From Luteolibacter sp. Y139 (GTDB lineage: Bacteria; Verrucomicrobiota; Verrucomicrobiia; Verrucomicrobiales; Akkermansiaceae), in assembly GCF_038066715.1 (NCBI RefSeq), contig NZ_JBBUKT010000014.1:62001-126000 (forward strand): a stretch of 64,000 nt of DNA, given 5' to 3'. Below are positions 39,320 through 50,579 of this stretch, in pieces (positions within the stretch are counted from its first letter, which is position 1; each line of letters opens with the position of its first letter). Both the position numbers and the translations under genes were made by a program. Below the pieces are notes generated by a model. That model was given only the letters and a program-made list of their open reading frames with translations, had not been told where the DNA came from and did no database searches.

Positions 39320-40774
39320 TCACGCAATAATCTCGTGAATCGGATCCGCCCCCTCCACCCCCACGAGCTTCTGATCCAGCCCCCCATAGAAGTAGGTCAG
39401 GTGATTCGGATCGAGCCCCATCTGCTTGAGCACCGTGGCGTGTAAATTCTTCACCTGCACCCGGTCCTTCACTGCCTCCCCACCGAGCTCATCGGTCTCA
39501 CCAAAGGTCGTGCCACCCTTGATCCCACCACCGGCCATCCACGTCGTGAAGCCATACGCATTGTGATCGCGCCCCGTCCCCTCGGCATACTCCGCCGTCG
39601 GCTGACGACCGAATTCACCACCCCAAATAATCAGCGTCTCATCCAACAGACCGCGCTGCTTCAAATCCTGAATCAAACCCGCAATCGGCTTGTCCGTATT
39701 CCCCGCATGGAACTCGTGGTTCTTCACGAGATCCCCATGGGCATCCCAGTTGTCGTCATTATGAGCCCCACCGGAGTAAATCTGGATGAAACGAGTACCA
39801 CGCTCCACGAGCCGCCGCGCCAAAATGCACTTCCTCGCAAAGTCATCCGTCCGGCTGCCATCCATCCCATAGAGCTTCTTGATGTGCTCCGGCTCGCTCT
39901 CCACGTCGATCGCCTCCGGCGCAGTCGCCTGCATCCGATACGCGAGCTCATACGAAGCAATCCGCGCGGACAGGTCGCTATTATGCTCGCGCCCCTTCAT
40001 GTGGCCGCGGTTGATATCGCCCAGAAAATCCAGCAGCGAACGCTGCTGCACCCGATCCATCCCGGGCCGGTTCTCCAAATTCAAAATCGGATTCCCCTGC
40101 GAACGAAATACCACACCCTGATAGCTCGCCGGCATGTAGCCACTGCTCCAATTCTTCGCACCGGAGATCGGCCCACCGGTCTTGTCCAGCATCACCACGT
40201 ACCCAGGCAGATTCTCATTGAGCGAGCCGAGACCATAGTTGACCCACGATCCGAGCGAAGGCTTACCGCTGAGCAACGAGCCGCTGTTCATCATCAGCAT
40301 CGCCGAGCCATGGATCGGCGAATCCGCAGTCATCGAGTGGATGAAAGCAATGTCATCAACACAGCCGCCGATGTTAGGAAACAGCTCCGAGACCCACTTC
40401 CCCGATTGGCCATACTGGCGAAACTGCCACTTCGGCCCCACCACGCGCCCTTCGTTCTTCTTGCCACCGCGGCCGAAGGTCTTGATCGGCACCGTCTTGC
40501 CATCCAGCGGATACATCTTCGGCTTGTAGTCGAAGGTATCCATGTGGCTCGGCCCGCCATACATGAAGAGAAAGATCACCGACTTCGCCTTCGCCGGCAG
40601 CTGCGGCTGCTTCGGAGCCAGCGGATTGTCATAACCCGCTTCGCTCGCGAACACCCCATCGCGCGACATCATGCCAGCCAACGCCAGCGAAGTGAATCCG
40701 CCACCGATCTGGTGAAGGAATTCACGGCGATGAACGCGGCCGCAAAAGTTGCCGGTGGGTGGACGCAGGATCAT
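39320..40774 (-). CDS. DUF1501 family protein (Tat-exported)
   Basis: A second DUF1501 paralogue, 484 residues, with a twin-arginine leader (HRREFLHQIGGGFTSLALAG). It carries FMYGGPSHMDTFDYKP, HNDDNWDAHGD, and WGGEFGRQPTAEYAEGTGRDHN. It follows the PSCyt1/DUF1549/DUF1553 gene with a 2-bp gap, so the two are translationally linked. It is more similar to the planctomycete form paired with large cytochrome-type partners than to the shorter copy at 28051. The exact reaction is unknown. Confidence 0.91.
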   Translation of the reverse strand: MILRPPTGNFCGRVHRREFLHQIGGGFTSLALAGMMSRDGVFASEAGYDNPLAPKQPQLPAKAKSVIFLFMYGGPSHMDTFDYKPKMYPLDGKTVPIKTFGRGGKKNEGRVVGPKWQFRQYGQSGKWVSELFPNIGGCVDDIAFIHSMTADSPIHGSAMLMMNSGSLLSGKPSLGSWVNYGLGSLNENLPGYVVMLDKTGGPISGAKNWSSGYMPASYQGVVFRSQGNPILNLENRPGMDRVQQRSLLDFLGDINRGHMKGREHNSDLSARIASYELAYRMQATAPEAIDVESEPEHIKKLYGMDGSRTDDFARKCILARRLVERGTRFIQIYSGGAHNDDNWDAHGDLVKNHEFHAGNTDKPIAGLIQDLKQRGLLDETLIIWGGEFGRQPTAEYAEGTGRDHNAYGFTTWMAGGGIKGGTTFGETDELGGEAVKDRVQVKNLHATVLKQMGLDPNHLTYFYGGLDQKLVGVEGADPIHEIIA

Positions 40775-40776
40775 GG

Positions 40777-43740
40777 CTAGTCGAGATAGAAGAATTCGTT
40801 GAAGCTGAAGACCGCCACCGCGAAGCGTTGCAGCGCCACTTCAGGCGTGAGCTTGCTCTCGGTCTTGAGCTTGTTGATGAAGGCCAGCGAGCGAACGACC
40901 TCGCTCTCATCCGGCTCGCGCGAAATCACCAGTTCGAAAGCCCGCTTCACCTGCGCCTGCAAATCCCCCGGATGCTCACGCTCAAGCCGACTCGCCAGCC
41001 GGGAGGCTTCGTCGTGAATGAACTCGCTGTTCATCATCGCCAGCGCCTGGGTCGGCACCGTGGTGGTAAAGCGCACCGGGCAAGAGTTGTCCGTATCCGC
41101 GAGGTCAAAGTCCGTGAACAGCGGCGGCAACAGCGAGCGCTTGATCTTCACGTAAATGCTCCGGCGATCCGCCTGATCCGGCGGACTCACGCCCCACTTG
41201 CCGCCCTTCGTCGAGGACGTGGCCAGCACCTCCTCGGGAATCGTCACGAACACACTCGGGCCGCTCATTTCCAAGTTCAGCTCACCCGTGCTGAGCAGGA
41301 TCGAGTCGCGCAATTCCTCGGCACCCAGCCGCCGCGGATTGAAGCGCCAGAAAAGATCGTTGGCGGGATCCGCCGCCGCGTCCTTCGGGTCGGACGAAAT
41401 CGAAAGCCGGTACGTCTTCGAGTTCAGCAGCAGCCGATGCATCGCCTTCACGCTCCAGCCCTTCGCAACAAACTCCGTCGCCAACCAATCGAGCAACTCG
41501 GGATGCGTCGCCTCCGTCCCGAGATAACCAAAGTCATTCGGCGTCGGACAGATGCCCCGGCCGAAATGATGCTCCCAGATCCGGTTCACCATCACCCGCG
41601 CCGTGCGCGGATTATCGGGACGGGTCATCCAGTTCGCGAGCGCGAGACGGCGACCGCTCGTCTTGGCATCAGCCGCCGGCGGAGACACCGAGGCCACCTC
41701 GCCACCCCAGATCGCAGGAAAGCCGGGCTGCACCTCATCGCCCTCGGCATGGGCACTGCCACGCAGCAGCACGTGCGTCGGCGGCGGCACCGGACCACTT
41801 TCCGTGATCACCATCGCCTCAACGCCTGGCGACTTCTTCAGCATCTCGATCTCTTCAAGCCGAGCCTGTCCCCGCCGGTAAAGCTCGCGGTCCTTGCGGC
41901 TCACCGCGCGATAGTCGCGATTCATCACCAGGTCGGACGGCGTGATCGCATCCACCTCCAGCCCCAGATCAAAGAACTGCCCACCGGCCGTCTGGTGAAC
42001 GTGCACGGCCAGCACGTTGCGCCCGGTCTGCAGCGCCGCCATGAACTCGCGCGATGCGGTGATGCGCTCGTAGTCGCTCACATGATGCTCGCGCTGCAGC
42101 ACCGGCTGGCCGTTCAGGAAAATCTCGATATCCTCGTCGTGATAAAGGTGCAGCAGCACCGACTTCGGAATCGCTTGCAGCCCGAAGGTCGTCTGAAGCC
42201 AGATGTCCGCGCTCGTCCACACGGTCTTGGCCTGCACACCCGGCGCCGCCGTGCCGAAGCCAGCGGCTCCCTGCTGCCAATTCGCGCGCTCGGCGCGGAA
42301 ACTAACAGCCGACCAATCCTCAGCCGGCTTGGTGGTCGTATAGAACCAGGTCGTCGGACGCATCCGCGCATCGGTCACCAGCCAGCGATCCGGCGGCGCC
42401 ATATTGTCCACTCGTCCCGCAACCTCGGGATTGGTGCGACGCACATTGACCAGCGCGTTTTCCTCGGAACGCGCCATCCCTTCCCGGATCCGCTTCTCCT
42501 CGGCACCGAGCTCAGCGAGTTGGTGGTCACGATTCTCAACCAGTTCGGGAGACTGGATATACTGCGTCTGCTTGCCCCCCTTCCCCATCGGCTCGATGCC
42601 GCGGAAGAAAGAGACGAACTTGTAATAATCCTTCTGCGGAATCGGGTCGCCCTTGTGATCATGGCAACGCGCACAACCCGCGGTCATGCCAAGAAATCCC
42701 TCGGTAACGGTGCGGACATTGTCATCCAGCACATCGAAGAAATGCTGCGGAGGATCCGCCGGATCATCGTCCCACGCCATCAGCCGCATCATGCCGGTCG
42801 CGATCTGCGAGTCGGCCGTCTTGTCGGGAAGCTCATCACCGGCAATCTGCTCGGCCACGAAGCGGTTGTAAGGCTTGTCCTGGTTGAAGGCGCGGATCAC
42901 GTAGTCGCGATAGCGCCACACATACGGCTTGTCGTTGTCGCGCTCGAAGCCGTTCGACTCCGCATAGCGCACCACATCCAGCCAATGCCGCGCCCACTTC
43001 TCGCCATACTGCGGCGTATCGAGCAGGCGATCCACCTGCTTGCTCCACGCATCCGGCGAATTGTCCGCTTCAAAGGCCCGGATCTCTTCCAACGACGGCG
43101 GCAACCCCGTCAGATCGTACGATAAACGTCGTAGCAATGCCGCCTTGGATGCCTCGCCCACCGGCTTCAGCCCCTTCTCATCCAGCTTCGCCAGGATGAA
43201 AGCATCCACCGGATTCACCGCCCATGCGGGATCGGAAACCTTCGGCGGCTCATGCCGCTCCATCGGCCGGTAGGACCAGTGCGTCTTGGTCTTCTCATTG
43301 ACCTCGGTCACGCCCGCGAGCGGATCGTGCACTTCCACCAGCACGTCGGCATCCTCCGGCGTCCACGGTGCCCCCATCTCCAGCCATCGGGCGATCTTCG
43401 CCTGATCGCCGTCATCCAGCTTGCCGCGCGGCGGCATCTGCAGGTCCTCGTTCTTGTATGAGAGCGCCTCCAGAATCAGGCTCTTCGCCGGCTCAGCCTC
43501 GTTGAAGACCGCCCCGAGCGCGCCCCCCTTCATCAGCCCCTTGCGGCTGATGAGCTGCAGGCCTCCTCGCACCTTCGGATGTCCCTTCTCATCGAGGCCG
43601 CCGTGGCACTTGAAGCAATTCTGCTCCAGGATCGGCTTCACCTCGTTGCGAAAGTACTCCACGCCCTCCGTCTCGGCCGCTCCCGACCGGGATGCAGCGA
43701 GACCCAGAGCAGAGAGACCGATGACCAGGGGTCGAATCAT
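40777..43740 (-). CDS. PSCyt1-DUF1549-DUF1553 exported cytochrome-type protein
   Basis: The 987-residue product has a signal peptide followed by a PSCyt1 domain with the haem motif CFKCHGG near residue 42. DUF1549 comes next (~140-350), with a second motif CARCHDHK near residue 360. A carbohydrate-binding-like beta domain (~490-620; VLLHLYHDEDIEIFLNGQP) precedes DUF1553 (~690-970). It is periplasmic or surface-located and probably binds two c-type haems. Its start overlaps the IclR gene stop by 4 bp and the DUF1501 gene follows 2 bp after its stop, giving a three-gene operon led by a regulator. Confidence 0.92.
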   Translation of the reverse strand: MIRPLVIGLSALGLAASRSGAAETEGVEYFRNEVKPILEQNCFKCHGGLDEKGHPKVRGGLQLISRKGLMKGGALGAVFNEAEPAKSLILEALSYKNEDLQMPPRGKLDDGDQAKIARWLEMGAPWTPEDADVLVEVHDPLAGVTEVNEKTKTHWSYRPMERHEPPKVSDPAWAVNPVDAFILAKLDEKGLKPVGEASKAALLRRLSYDLTGLPPSLEEIRAFEADNSPDAWSKQVDRLLDTPQYGEKWARHWLDVVRYAESNGFERDNDKPYVWRYRDYVIRAFNQDKPYNRFVAEQIAGDELPDKTADSQIATGMMRLMAWDDDPADPPQHFFDVLDDNVRTVTEGFLGMTAGCARCHDHKGDPIPQKDYYKFVSFFRGIEPMGKGGKQTQYIQSPELVENRDHQLAELGAEEKRIREGMARSEENALVNVRRTNPEVAGRVDNMAPPDRWLVTDARMRPTTWFYTTTKPAEDWSAVSFRAERANWQQGAAGFGTAAPGVQAKTVWTSADIWLQTTFGLQAIPKSVLLHLYHDEDIEIFLNGQPVLQREHHVSDYERITASREFMAALQTGRNVLAVHVHQTAGGQFFDLGLEVDAITPSDLVMNRDYRAVSRKDRELYRRGQARLEEIEMLKKSPGVEAMVITESGPVPPPTHVLLRGSAHAEGDEVQPGFPAIWGGEVASVSPPAADAKTSGRRLALANWMTRPDNPRTARVMVNRIWEHHFGRGICPTPNDFGYLGTEATHPELLDWLATEFVAKGWSVKAMHRLLLNSKTYRLSISSDPKDAAADPANDLFWRFNPRRLGAEELRDSILLSTGELNLEMSGPSVFVTIPEEVLATSSTKGGKWGVSPPDQADRRSIYVKIKRSLLPPLFTDFDLADTDNSCPVRFTTTVPTQALAMMNSEFIHDEASRLASRLEREHPGDLQAQVKRAFELVISREPDESEVVRSLAFINKLKTESKLTPEVALQRFAVAVFSFNEFFYLD

Positions 43741-44555
43741 GCCATCTGAGACAGAACGGCCCCGAAGCGTCCTGAAATTTCATCTGCATGGGCTTTTACC
43801 ACCGCTCCGAAAGAATCGAGCTGGCTGTCTGGAATGCGTGAGGACGGTGCGGTGATCCACAGCGCGGCAATCACGCCACCCGTGGCTCCCCGAATCGCGG
43901 CGCCGATGCAGGTCTGACCCTCCATCTCTTCCGCAAGGTCGAAGCCGTAGCCGCGCTCGCCGACCACCCTGAGATGCTCCAGGAAAGCCTCGTGCGTGGT
44001 GATCGTGTTCGCCGTGAAACGCGGCAGCTTCATCTTCATCACCCGCTGGACGCGTTCTTCCTCCGGCATCGCCGCCAGCATCGCCTTGCCCGGCGCGGCG
44101 GTGTGGAGGCAGAAGCGCGTGCCGGCATCCACGGCAAACTTGAAGTGATGCGTGCCGAGCGCCTGGTCGAGCACCACACCTTCGCCATCGATCATCGTGC
44201 CGAGCAGCGCGGTCTCACCGGTCGCATCGCGCAGGCGGCGCATCACATCGATGGACTTCTCGAAAAGGTTCGCATCCGTCACCGACATCGCTCCCAGCAC
44301 CAGCAGGCGCGGCGTCAGGCGGTAGCGCTTGGTGCCTTCCACCTTTTCCAGGAACCCGCGGTTCTCCAGCGTCACCGCGATGCGGAAGGCGCTGTTCTTC
44401 GGGATCTTGAGTTCCACGCCGAGGTCACTCACGTTGATCCCCTCGGGACGGGAGCTCAAAAGCTCCAGCATCACGAGTGCACGGTCGAGATTCGGCACAA
44501 TGTAGCGCGCGCGTGGATTATCGGCGCTGTTCTCCCAGTCAGATTCGTTTGTCAT
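43737..44555 (-). CDS. IclR-family transcriptional regulator
   Basis: The 272-residue product has an N-terminal winged helix (ALVMLELLSSRPEGINVSDLGVELKIPKNSAFRIAVTLE spans the HTH at ~25-65). An IclR effector domain follows from ~90, with HTAAPGKAMLAAMP and the Cys in GQTCIGAAIRG. A 20-residue acidic N-terminal extension precedes it. As first gene of an operon with the PSCyt1/DUF1553 and DUF1501 genes, overlapping the former by 4 bp, it probably controls that operon in response to a small metabolite. The effector cannot be read from sequence. Confidence 0.92.
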   Translation of the reverse strand: MTNESDWENSADNPRARYIVPNLDRALVMLELLSSRPEGINVSDLGVELKIPKNSAFRIAVTLENRGFLEKVEGTKRYRLTPRLLVLGAMSVTDANLFEKSIDVMRRLRDATGETALLGTMIDGEGVVLDQALGTHHFKFAVDAGTRFCLHTAAPGKAMLAAMPEEERVQRVMKMKLPRFTANTITTHEAFLEHLRVVGERGYGFDLAEEMEGQTCIGAAIRGATGGVIAALWITAPSSRIPDSQLDSFGAVVKAHADEISGRFGAVLSQMA

Positions 44556-44627
44556 ATCGAACGCGGTGCAAGCCCCTCATACCAAAAGGGGCACCCGTTT
44601 CCTTTCAAATCCGTAACCGGAAATCCA

Positions 44628-45644
44628 TCACAAACCTACCCACTGGCGGCCCCACACGATCACAAAGGGCAGCGTGACGAGGCTGACCACTGTAGTAGCA
44701 ATGACAATTTGCACGGCCACCCCCGGCCGCCCTCCGTAAACTTTTGCCAGCATGATGGGCGTCATGGCCGAGGGCATCGCTGCCTGAACCACCAGCACCT
44801 GCTTCAGCTCCACCGGTGCCGGCAGGAATTTCGCCGCCGCCAGCAGCATCAGCGGCAGCACCGCCAGCCGGACCACCACCCCGCTCAGCACGACTTTCAG
44901 CGACGGCCGCTCCGAAATGATCAGATCACTCACCAGCGCCCCGGTAATCAGCAGCGCCACCGGGAAAGCCCCCGCGCCGGTCCACGCCATCGCCTTTCTG
45001 ATCGCCACTCCCACCATATTCCCGCCTCCAGCGTCCAGATAGCGGTCGATCCCGCTCCCCACCAGCACCAGCCCGAGCAGCACGGAAATCACCGGCCCGT
45101 TCACCAGCTTCCGCCACGGGATGGTCTTCTCGCCGGAAAGGATCATCACCCCCACCGACCAGATCGCCAGCTCCACCCCGAGATTGTGGACGAAGAGCAT
45201 CGCCATCGCCCCAAACCAGATCTGCTGGACCACCGGGATCGCCGTGTAGCCGAAATTCTGCACCCCCGCCGCCAGCGTAAAGGTCCGCTTCCCGCCCCCC
45301 TTCTGAAATCTCAGCAGCCCCGCCAACAGCCACGCCCCGGCAAATCCCAGCACCGTCAGCCCGAAGCCCAGCCCAATCCCCCACACCACCGACCACCCAT
45401 TGCGGACGCTCTCGCTCCCGAGGATCTTATCCAGAATGAAGCAGGGATAGAGGACATTGAACACCATCCGGAACACCGGCTCGTCCTGATCCACCGTCAC
45501 CACCCGCAGCTTCCGCAAGACGGCCCCCGCCAAAATGATCAAATACACCGGCAGCACCGCCGCAAGAACCGCCTTGGAAGTATCCACGCCGCCGAGCATT
45601 TCCGCCGCCGCCCCGGGCGACAAGCCGGATTGCCGGGCCGTCAT
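44628..45644 (-). CDS. AEC (auxin efflux carrier) family permease
   Basis: A 338-residue polytopic protein with about ten hydrophobic segments. It has the AEC landmarks VFNVLYPCFILDKI near the N-terminus, AAGVQNFGYTAIPVV in the middle and QAAMPSAMTPIMLA towards the C-terminus. The start may be ATG 45599, where sequence directly before the first helix begins. It moves small organic acids or similar anions across the inner membrane; the substrate is unknown. It is divergent from thiC, but the riboswitch between them faces thiC only. Confidence 0.88.
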   Translation of the reverse strand: MTARQSGLSPGAAAEMLGGVDTSKAVLAAVLPVYLIILAGAVLRKLRVVTVDQDEPVFRMVFNVLYPCFILDKILGSESVRNGWSVVWGIGLGFGLTVLGFAGAWLLAGLLRFQKGGGKRTFTLAAGVQNFGYTAIPVVQQIWFGAMAMLFVHNLGVELAIWSVGVMILSGEKTIPWRKLVNGPVISVLLGLVLVGSGIDRYLDAGGGNMVGVAIRKAMAWTGAGAFPVALLITGALVSDLIISERPSLKVVLSGVVVRLAVLPLMLLAAAKFLPAPVELKQVLVVQAAMPSAMTPIMLAKVYGGRPGVAVQIVIATTVVSLVTLPFVIVWGRQWVGL

Positions 45645-45696
45645 CGCCCCACTTCCCGCTTGGCAGTTTCCTTTCCTCCGGTAACGTCGCCGTCAC

Positions 45697-45800
45697 ACGA
45701 CAGGAGAGTTCCCCGATCGAGGAACTGAGAACGGCCGGCGCGCGGCGAAAATCCTCCGAACCTGATGCGGGTCGCTCCGCCCTAGGAAGTTCGTACCATC
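45697..45800 (+). promoter_or_regulatory. TPP (THI-box) riboswitch upstream of thiC
   Basis: The conserved aptamer blocks appear in order on the plus strand: a hairpin AGTTCC...GGAACT running into CTGAGA (45726-45731), then GAACCTGAT (45756-45764), GCGGGTCGCTCCGC, and CCTAGGAAGTTC. These match the THI-element consensus. Thiamine pyrophosphate binding should favour the strong terminator at 45817-45850 and so lower thiC expression. Boundaries are approximate. Confidence 0.9.
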
Positions 45801-45816
45801 CCGACCTTTTCCTTCC

Positions 45817-45850
45817 GGCCGCGCCTCTTATCAGCGCGGCCTTTTTCTTT
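45817..45850 (+). terminator. Riboswitch expression-platform terminator
   Basis: GGCCGCGC (45817-45824) pairs with GCGCGGCC (45834-45841) around a 9-nt loop and is followed by TTTTTCTTT. It lies just downstream of the TPP aptamer and 130 bp before thiC, so control is by premature transcription termination. Confidence 0.88.
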
Positions 45851-45893
45851 CCCTTCACAAGCATCCACGTTCCACCGCCCAGCCTGCCTTCCC

Positions 45894-47965
<2,072 letters not shown>

Positions 47966-48001
47966 CCATACCGATCCATTTTCAGTTCCTACTCTGCAAC
48001 G

Positions 48002-48871
48002 ATGATTCCTTCGAATGTTCTGCACCGGATCAGCGAATTCGTGCAGAAGAAAACCATCGACTCACTCGTCGCGGAAGATCTCCGCAATTACGTTTACGCT
48101 CTATATGCTCCTGGCGAGAAGTTCCCTTTTTATGTGGGAAAGGGCGTTGGCGAACGCGTTTTGCACCACTTCGCTGAAACCATAATCGAACTTTCCAGGA
48201 CCAGCGCATCTACGATTGACTCGATGAAGCTGAGGTCGATTATCGATTCGTTCGACCGAAGCGACTCGGAACCTCAGATCAGGATCATCCGCCGGAATCT
48301 AGACGAAGATCAAGCAGAGGCTGTAGAAGGTGCTCTGATTGACGTTCTGCAACCTCCCGGAAACAAGGTAAGAGGTCTTCACAGCGTCCAAAATGGGATG
48401 ATTTCTCTCGACGAGCTAATCATTGAGAAAGGTGCCAAGCCTCTAGCTCCGAAGACCGACTACGGCCGCATCTATCTGTTCAATATCGAGAAGGGCCATG
48501 CCGAGCGAAAAAGCTACGACATTGCTCTTAGAGGCCATTGGAAATCGAACCGTTTCATTCGAGATTTGGCCAAATACCGTGCAGGCGGGGGCCGAGCTTT
48601 CGCCGTGGGTCTTATCCGGGGTATTAGCCGTCACGTGATTGAAGTGGAATCGTGGCAGCCGTCGGAGTTCGGACCGGACCGTTTTCAAATGGTAGGGCCT
48701 GAGGTCGCGGACGCAGATCTGCTCCACAAGAGATGGTCACAGGTAATCAAAGAATCAGGTTTCTGGAAACGTGGTAACGGCCTAGTGGTTGAACTCACCA
48801 GAGATCTCGGCCGCTCCGGCTTCCGAATACTTCACGGCGAGAAACAGGTTCGATTTCGGCCATTCGAGTGA
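48002..48871 (+). CDS. GIY-YIG (LEM-3-like) domain protein
   Basis: A 289-residue protein with an N-terminal GIY-YIG nuclease fold of the LEM-3/COG3680 type. It shows YVYALY (30-35), PFYVGKGVGERVLHH (42-56), and the metal-ligand Glu region DEDQAEAVEGALIDVL followed by GNKVRGLHS. The C-terminal half (~155-289) is unfamiliar, possibly a DNA-binding or effector part (GRIYLFNIEKGHAERKSYD). Base composition is clearly AT-richer than thiC, and the convergent neighbour is a restriction-like nuclease. That suggests acquired DNA and a possible defence role. Catalysis is inferred from the fold. Confidence 0.78.
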   Translation: MIPSNVLHRISEFVQKKTIDSLVAEDLRNYVYALYAPGEKFPFYVGKGVGERVLHHFAETIIELSRTSASTIDSMKLRSIIDSFDRSDSEPQIRIIRRNLDEDQAEAVEGALIDVLQPPGNKVRGLHSVQNGMISLDELIIEKGAKPLAPKTDYGRIYLFNIEKGHAERKSYDIALRGHWKSNRFIRDLAKYRAGGGRAFAVGLIRGISRHVIEVESWQPSEFGPDRFQMVGPEVADADLLHKRWSQVIKESGFWKRGNGLVVELTRDLGRSGFRILHGEKQVRFRPFE

Positions 48872-48911
48872 CGGAGCAAAGAATCGCCAAGCTAAAGGTG
48901 ACTTCCACAGG

Positions 48912-49778
48912 CTACGGAAACAATGTTGCTATTTCAACAAAGGCATCCCCCGTTTCCGCAGCCCGTCGCACCTTGCCCTCCAGCAGGCGGGTTAGTGGGA
49001 TTTCTCGGTTAAATGCTTCGTGGAGGTCCAATCCGCTAACGCAAACAACCCTCTTTCCCCTGCCGAACGCATAGATCCCATCGGCTGTGAATCCGGAGTA
49101 ACTGATGAAGACCCCTCGTGCCCAAGACGCCTTCTGATCAAGTTTCCCGTGGAAAGCATGTAAAGGCTCTGCTCCGCAAAAGCTATTGTGCCACTTTGCC
49201 TCAACTAGATAGGTCTCATTGCTCATTACAAAACTCCCATCAATCTGCTCACCCTTCAATCGAAAGGGCTCACGCGCCTCAAGACCAAAGGAATTGAAGA
49301 GGTCGCGAAGGAACTTCTCAAAAGCATAGCCCCGTGCTTGGGGTTCGATTCGACTGAGTGCCAACAATCGCTCCTTGAACGTTCGGTATCTTTCTACATC
49401 GAATGCTTGGGACGGAGGAGGACCCGAGTGTGCAATCCCACCGCTGCGTCCTTCGAGTCTATCAAGGATTTGCAGGAATCTGCCTTGGAGGACCCCGCCC
49501 AACGCTTGCCCACGGCTTTCATCCATCAACTGACGATGCTGCCAAAGAACCCTCAGAGCTTTCGCAGCACTTCGGTCGTCTACCGTCTTGAGAAAACAGC
49601 GTAGACGCTTGGCCTTAGATCTCCCGTCTCGGGAATAAATAGGATCGTCGATGTCAACATTGAGTTCATCAGCGAAGAATTCACGCATGGTCCTATCGGA
49701 GAAGTCCAAAACATACCCGCCACCCATGTCAAAGACTTCGTCTAGCAGACGTATATCAAGAGTTCGAAGGCTGCTCAT
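48912..49778 (-). CDS. PD-(D/E)XK restriction-endonuclease-like protein
   Basis: A 288-residue protein. The C-terminal half carries a Mrr/REase-type core: GYAFEKFLRDLFNSFGL with Glu154, Asp180 in GEQIDGSF and the E-x-K pair Glu193/Lys195 in LVEAKWHN. This is followed by FISYSGFTADGI, which is typical of stand-alone restriction enzymes. The N-terminal ~110 residues form a helical domain of the sort found on AbiJ-like or HEPN-associated defence proteins, though I cannot name it. No methylase is adjacent, so a type IV-like or abortive role is possible. It is convergent with the GIY-YIG gene, with 40 bp between. Confidence 0.75.
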   Translation of the reverse strand: MSSLRTLDIRLLDEVFDMGGGYVLDFSDRTMREFFADELNVDIDDPIYSRDGRSKAKRLRCFLKTVDDRSAAKALRVLWQHRQLMDESRGQALGGVLQGRFLQILDRLEGRSGGIAHSGPPPSQAFDVERYRTFKERLLALSRIEPQARGYAFEKFLRDLFNSFGLEAREPFRLKGEQIDGSFVMSNETYLVEAKWHNSFCGAEPLHAFHGKLDQKASWARGVFISYSGFTADGIYAFGRGKRVVCVSGLDLHEAFNREIPLTRLLEGKVRRAAETGDAFVEIATLFP

Positions 49779-49843
49779 GAGTGAAGTTCTAACGAATTTC
49801 CATGTTCAGGATCTGACGTGAAGCATTGCGGCTTGAAGTGAAC

Positions 49844-50179
49844 CTATTTGATCTTCAATTGGGAGCCTTTGGTCTCAGCAGGCTGAGGCTGTGGAAGCAA
49901 TTCCTTGAGAGTCGCAAGTGCGGACTTGAGCAGAGCACGAGAAGCAATGTCCGGCATCCCACTATAAGAGGTTTCCAAGAGTTTGATTACCTCGTCCGCT
50001 CCCATACTAAGCCGATAATCGTAGGTCGAATTGCGATCCTCTCCCCAGAACCCAACTGAGAACCTCGATTGATCCGCGTGGAACTGCGGTGCGTAGAAAT
50101 GTTTCCGGTTGCCTACGTGGTCGGCGAACAAGGTTTTCGATCCCGCATTTCGCTGTGATCCAGATCTTACGAGTTTCAT
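49844..50179 (-). CDS. Hypothetical protein in the AT-rich accessory segment
   Basis: A protein of 111 residues from ATG 50179 (114 from 50188). It is soluble, with a beta-rich first half (SVGFWGEDRNSTYDYRLSMG) and a helical second half, ending in a polar tail (QPQPAETKGSQLKIK). No signal peptide or membrane segment is present. It lies just downstream of AT-rich sequence and 65 bp before the start of the restriction-like gene on the same strand. No family recognised; moderate support from composition and lack of a better frame. Confidence 0.5.
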   Translation of the reverse strand: MKLVRSGSQRNAGSKTLFADHVGNRKHFYAPQFHADQSRFSVGFWGEDRNSTYDYRLSMGADEVIKLLETSYSGMPDIASRALLKSALATLKELLPQPQPAETKGSQLKIK

Positions 50180-50188
50180 CGCGCACAT

Positions 50189-50355
50189 GATCAGCTAACG
50201 ACAAATAGCGTCAAATTTTATTTTCAAAAAACGACCAACCCATCGGAAAAAATTCCGATCACACTGGCATTAAACCAATTACAATAGAAGCGTCACGGCT
50301 ATTCCAGGAAAATAATTGCAGTTCAAATGACCACAATTAAATTAAATTAGCAAAA
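50189..50355. other. AT-rich intergenic stretch
   Basis: The most AT-rich sequence of the window, with runs such as AAATTTTATTTTC and AATTAAATTAAATTAG and a short palindrome TCGGAAAAAATTCCGA around 50246. No convincing gene is present. It probably holds the promoter of the minus-strand genes that follow and marks the edge of imported DNA. Confidence 0.4.
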
Positions 50356-50490
50356 GGGGTCAGTCATTGAATTTTTGAATTCCTTGCGTGGCTTCCCTCT
50401 TAGGAACGCGCTGTCACTGCTCGCTTGTTCGATGGGAGGGGGCCAGTCGGCGTTCTTCTCAGAACGATGGGATCACGCTGGAATAGGGAC
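50356..50490 (+). repeat. Dispersed repeat, copy 1 (most complete)
   Basis: It begins GGGGTCAGTCATTGAATTT, continues through GAATTCCTTGCGTGGC and GATGGGAGGGGGCCAGTCGG, and ends ATCACGCTGGAATAGGGAC. The first ~100 bp match copy 2 at 51902 and the last ~60 bp match copy 3 near 52890. It is non-coding; the Met-containing reading frames over copies 1 and 2 are explained by the shared nucleotide sequence. Confidence 0.65.
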
Positions 50491-50579
50491 AAACTTCTAC
50501 GGCCAGTTCTTGAAGTCCCCCCATGAAACGGATGCCCAAGCGCTCATCGCCTACATCAACGGTGATAATCCTTTGCCCT

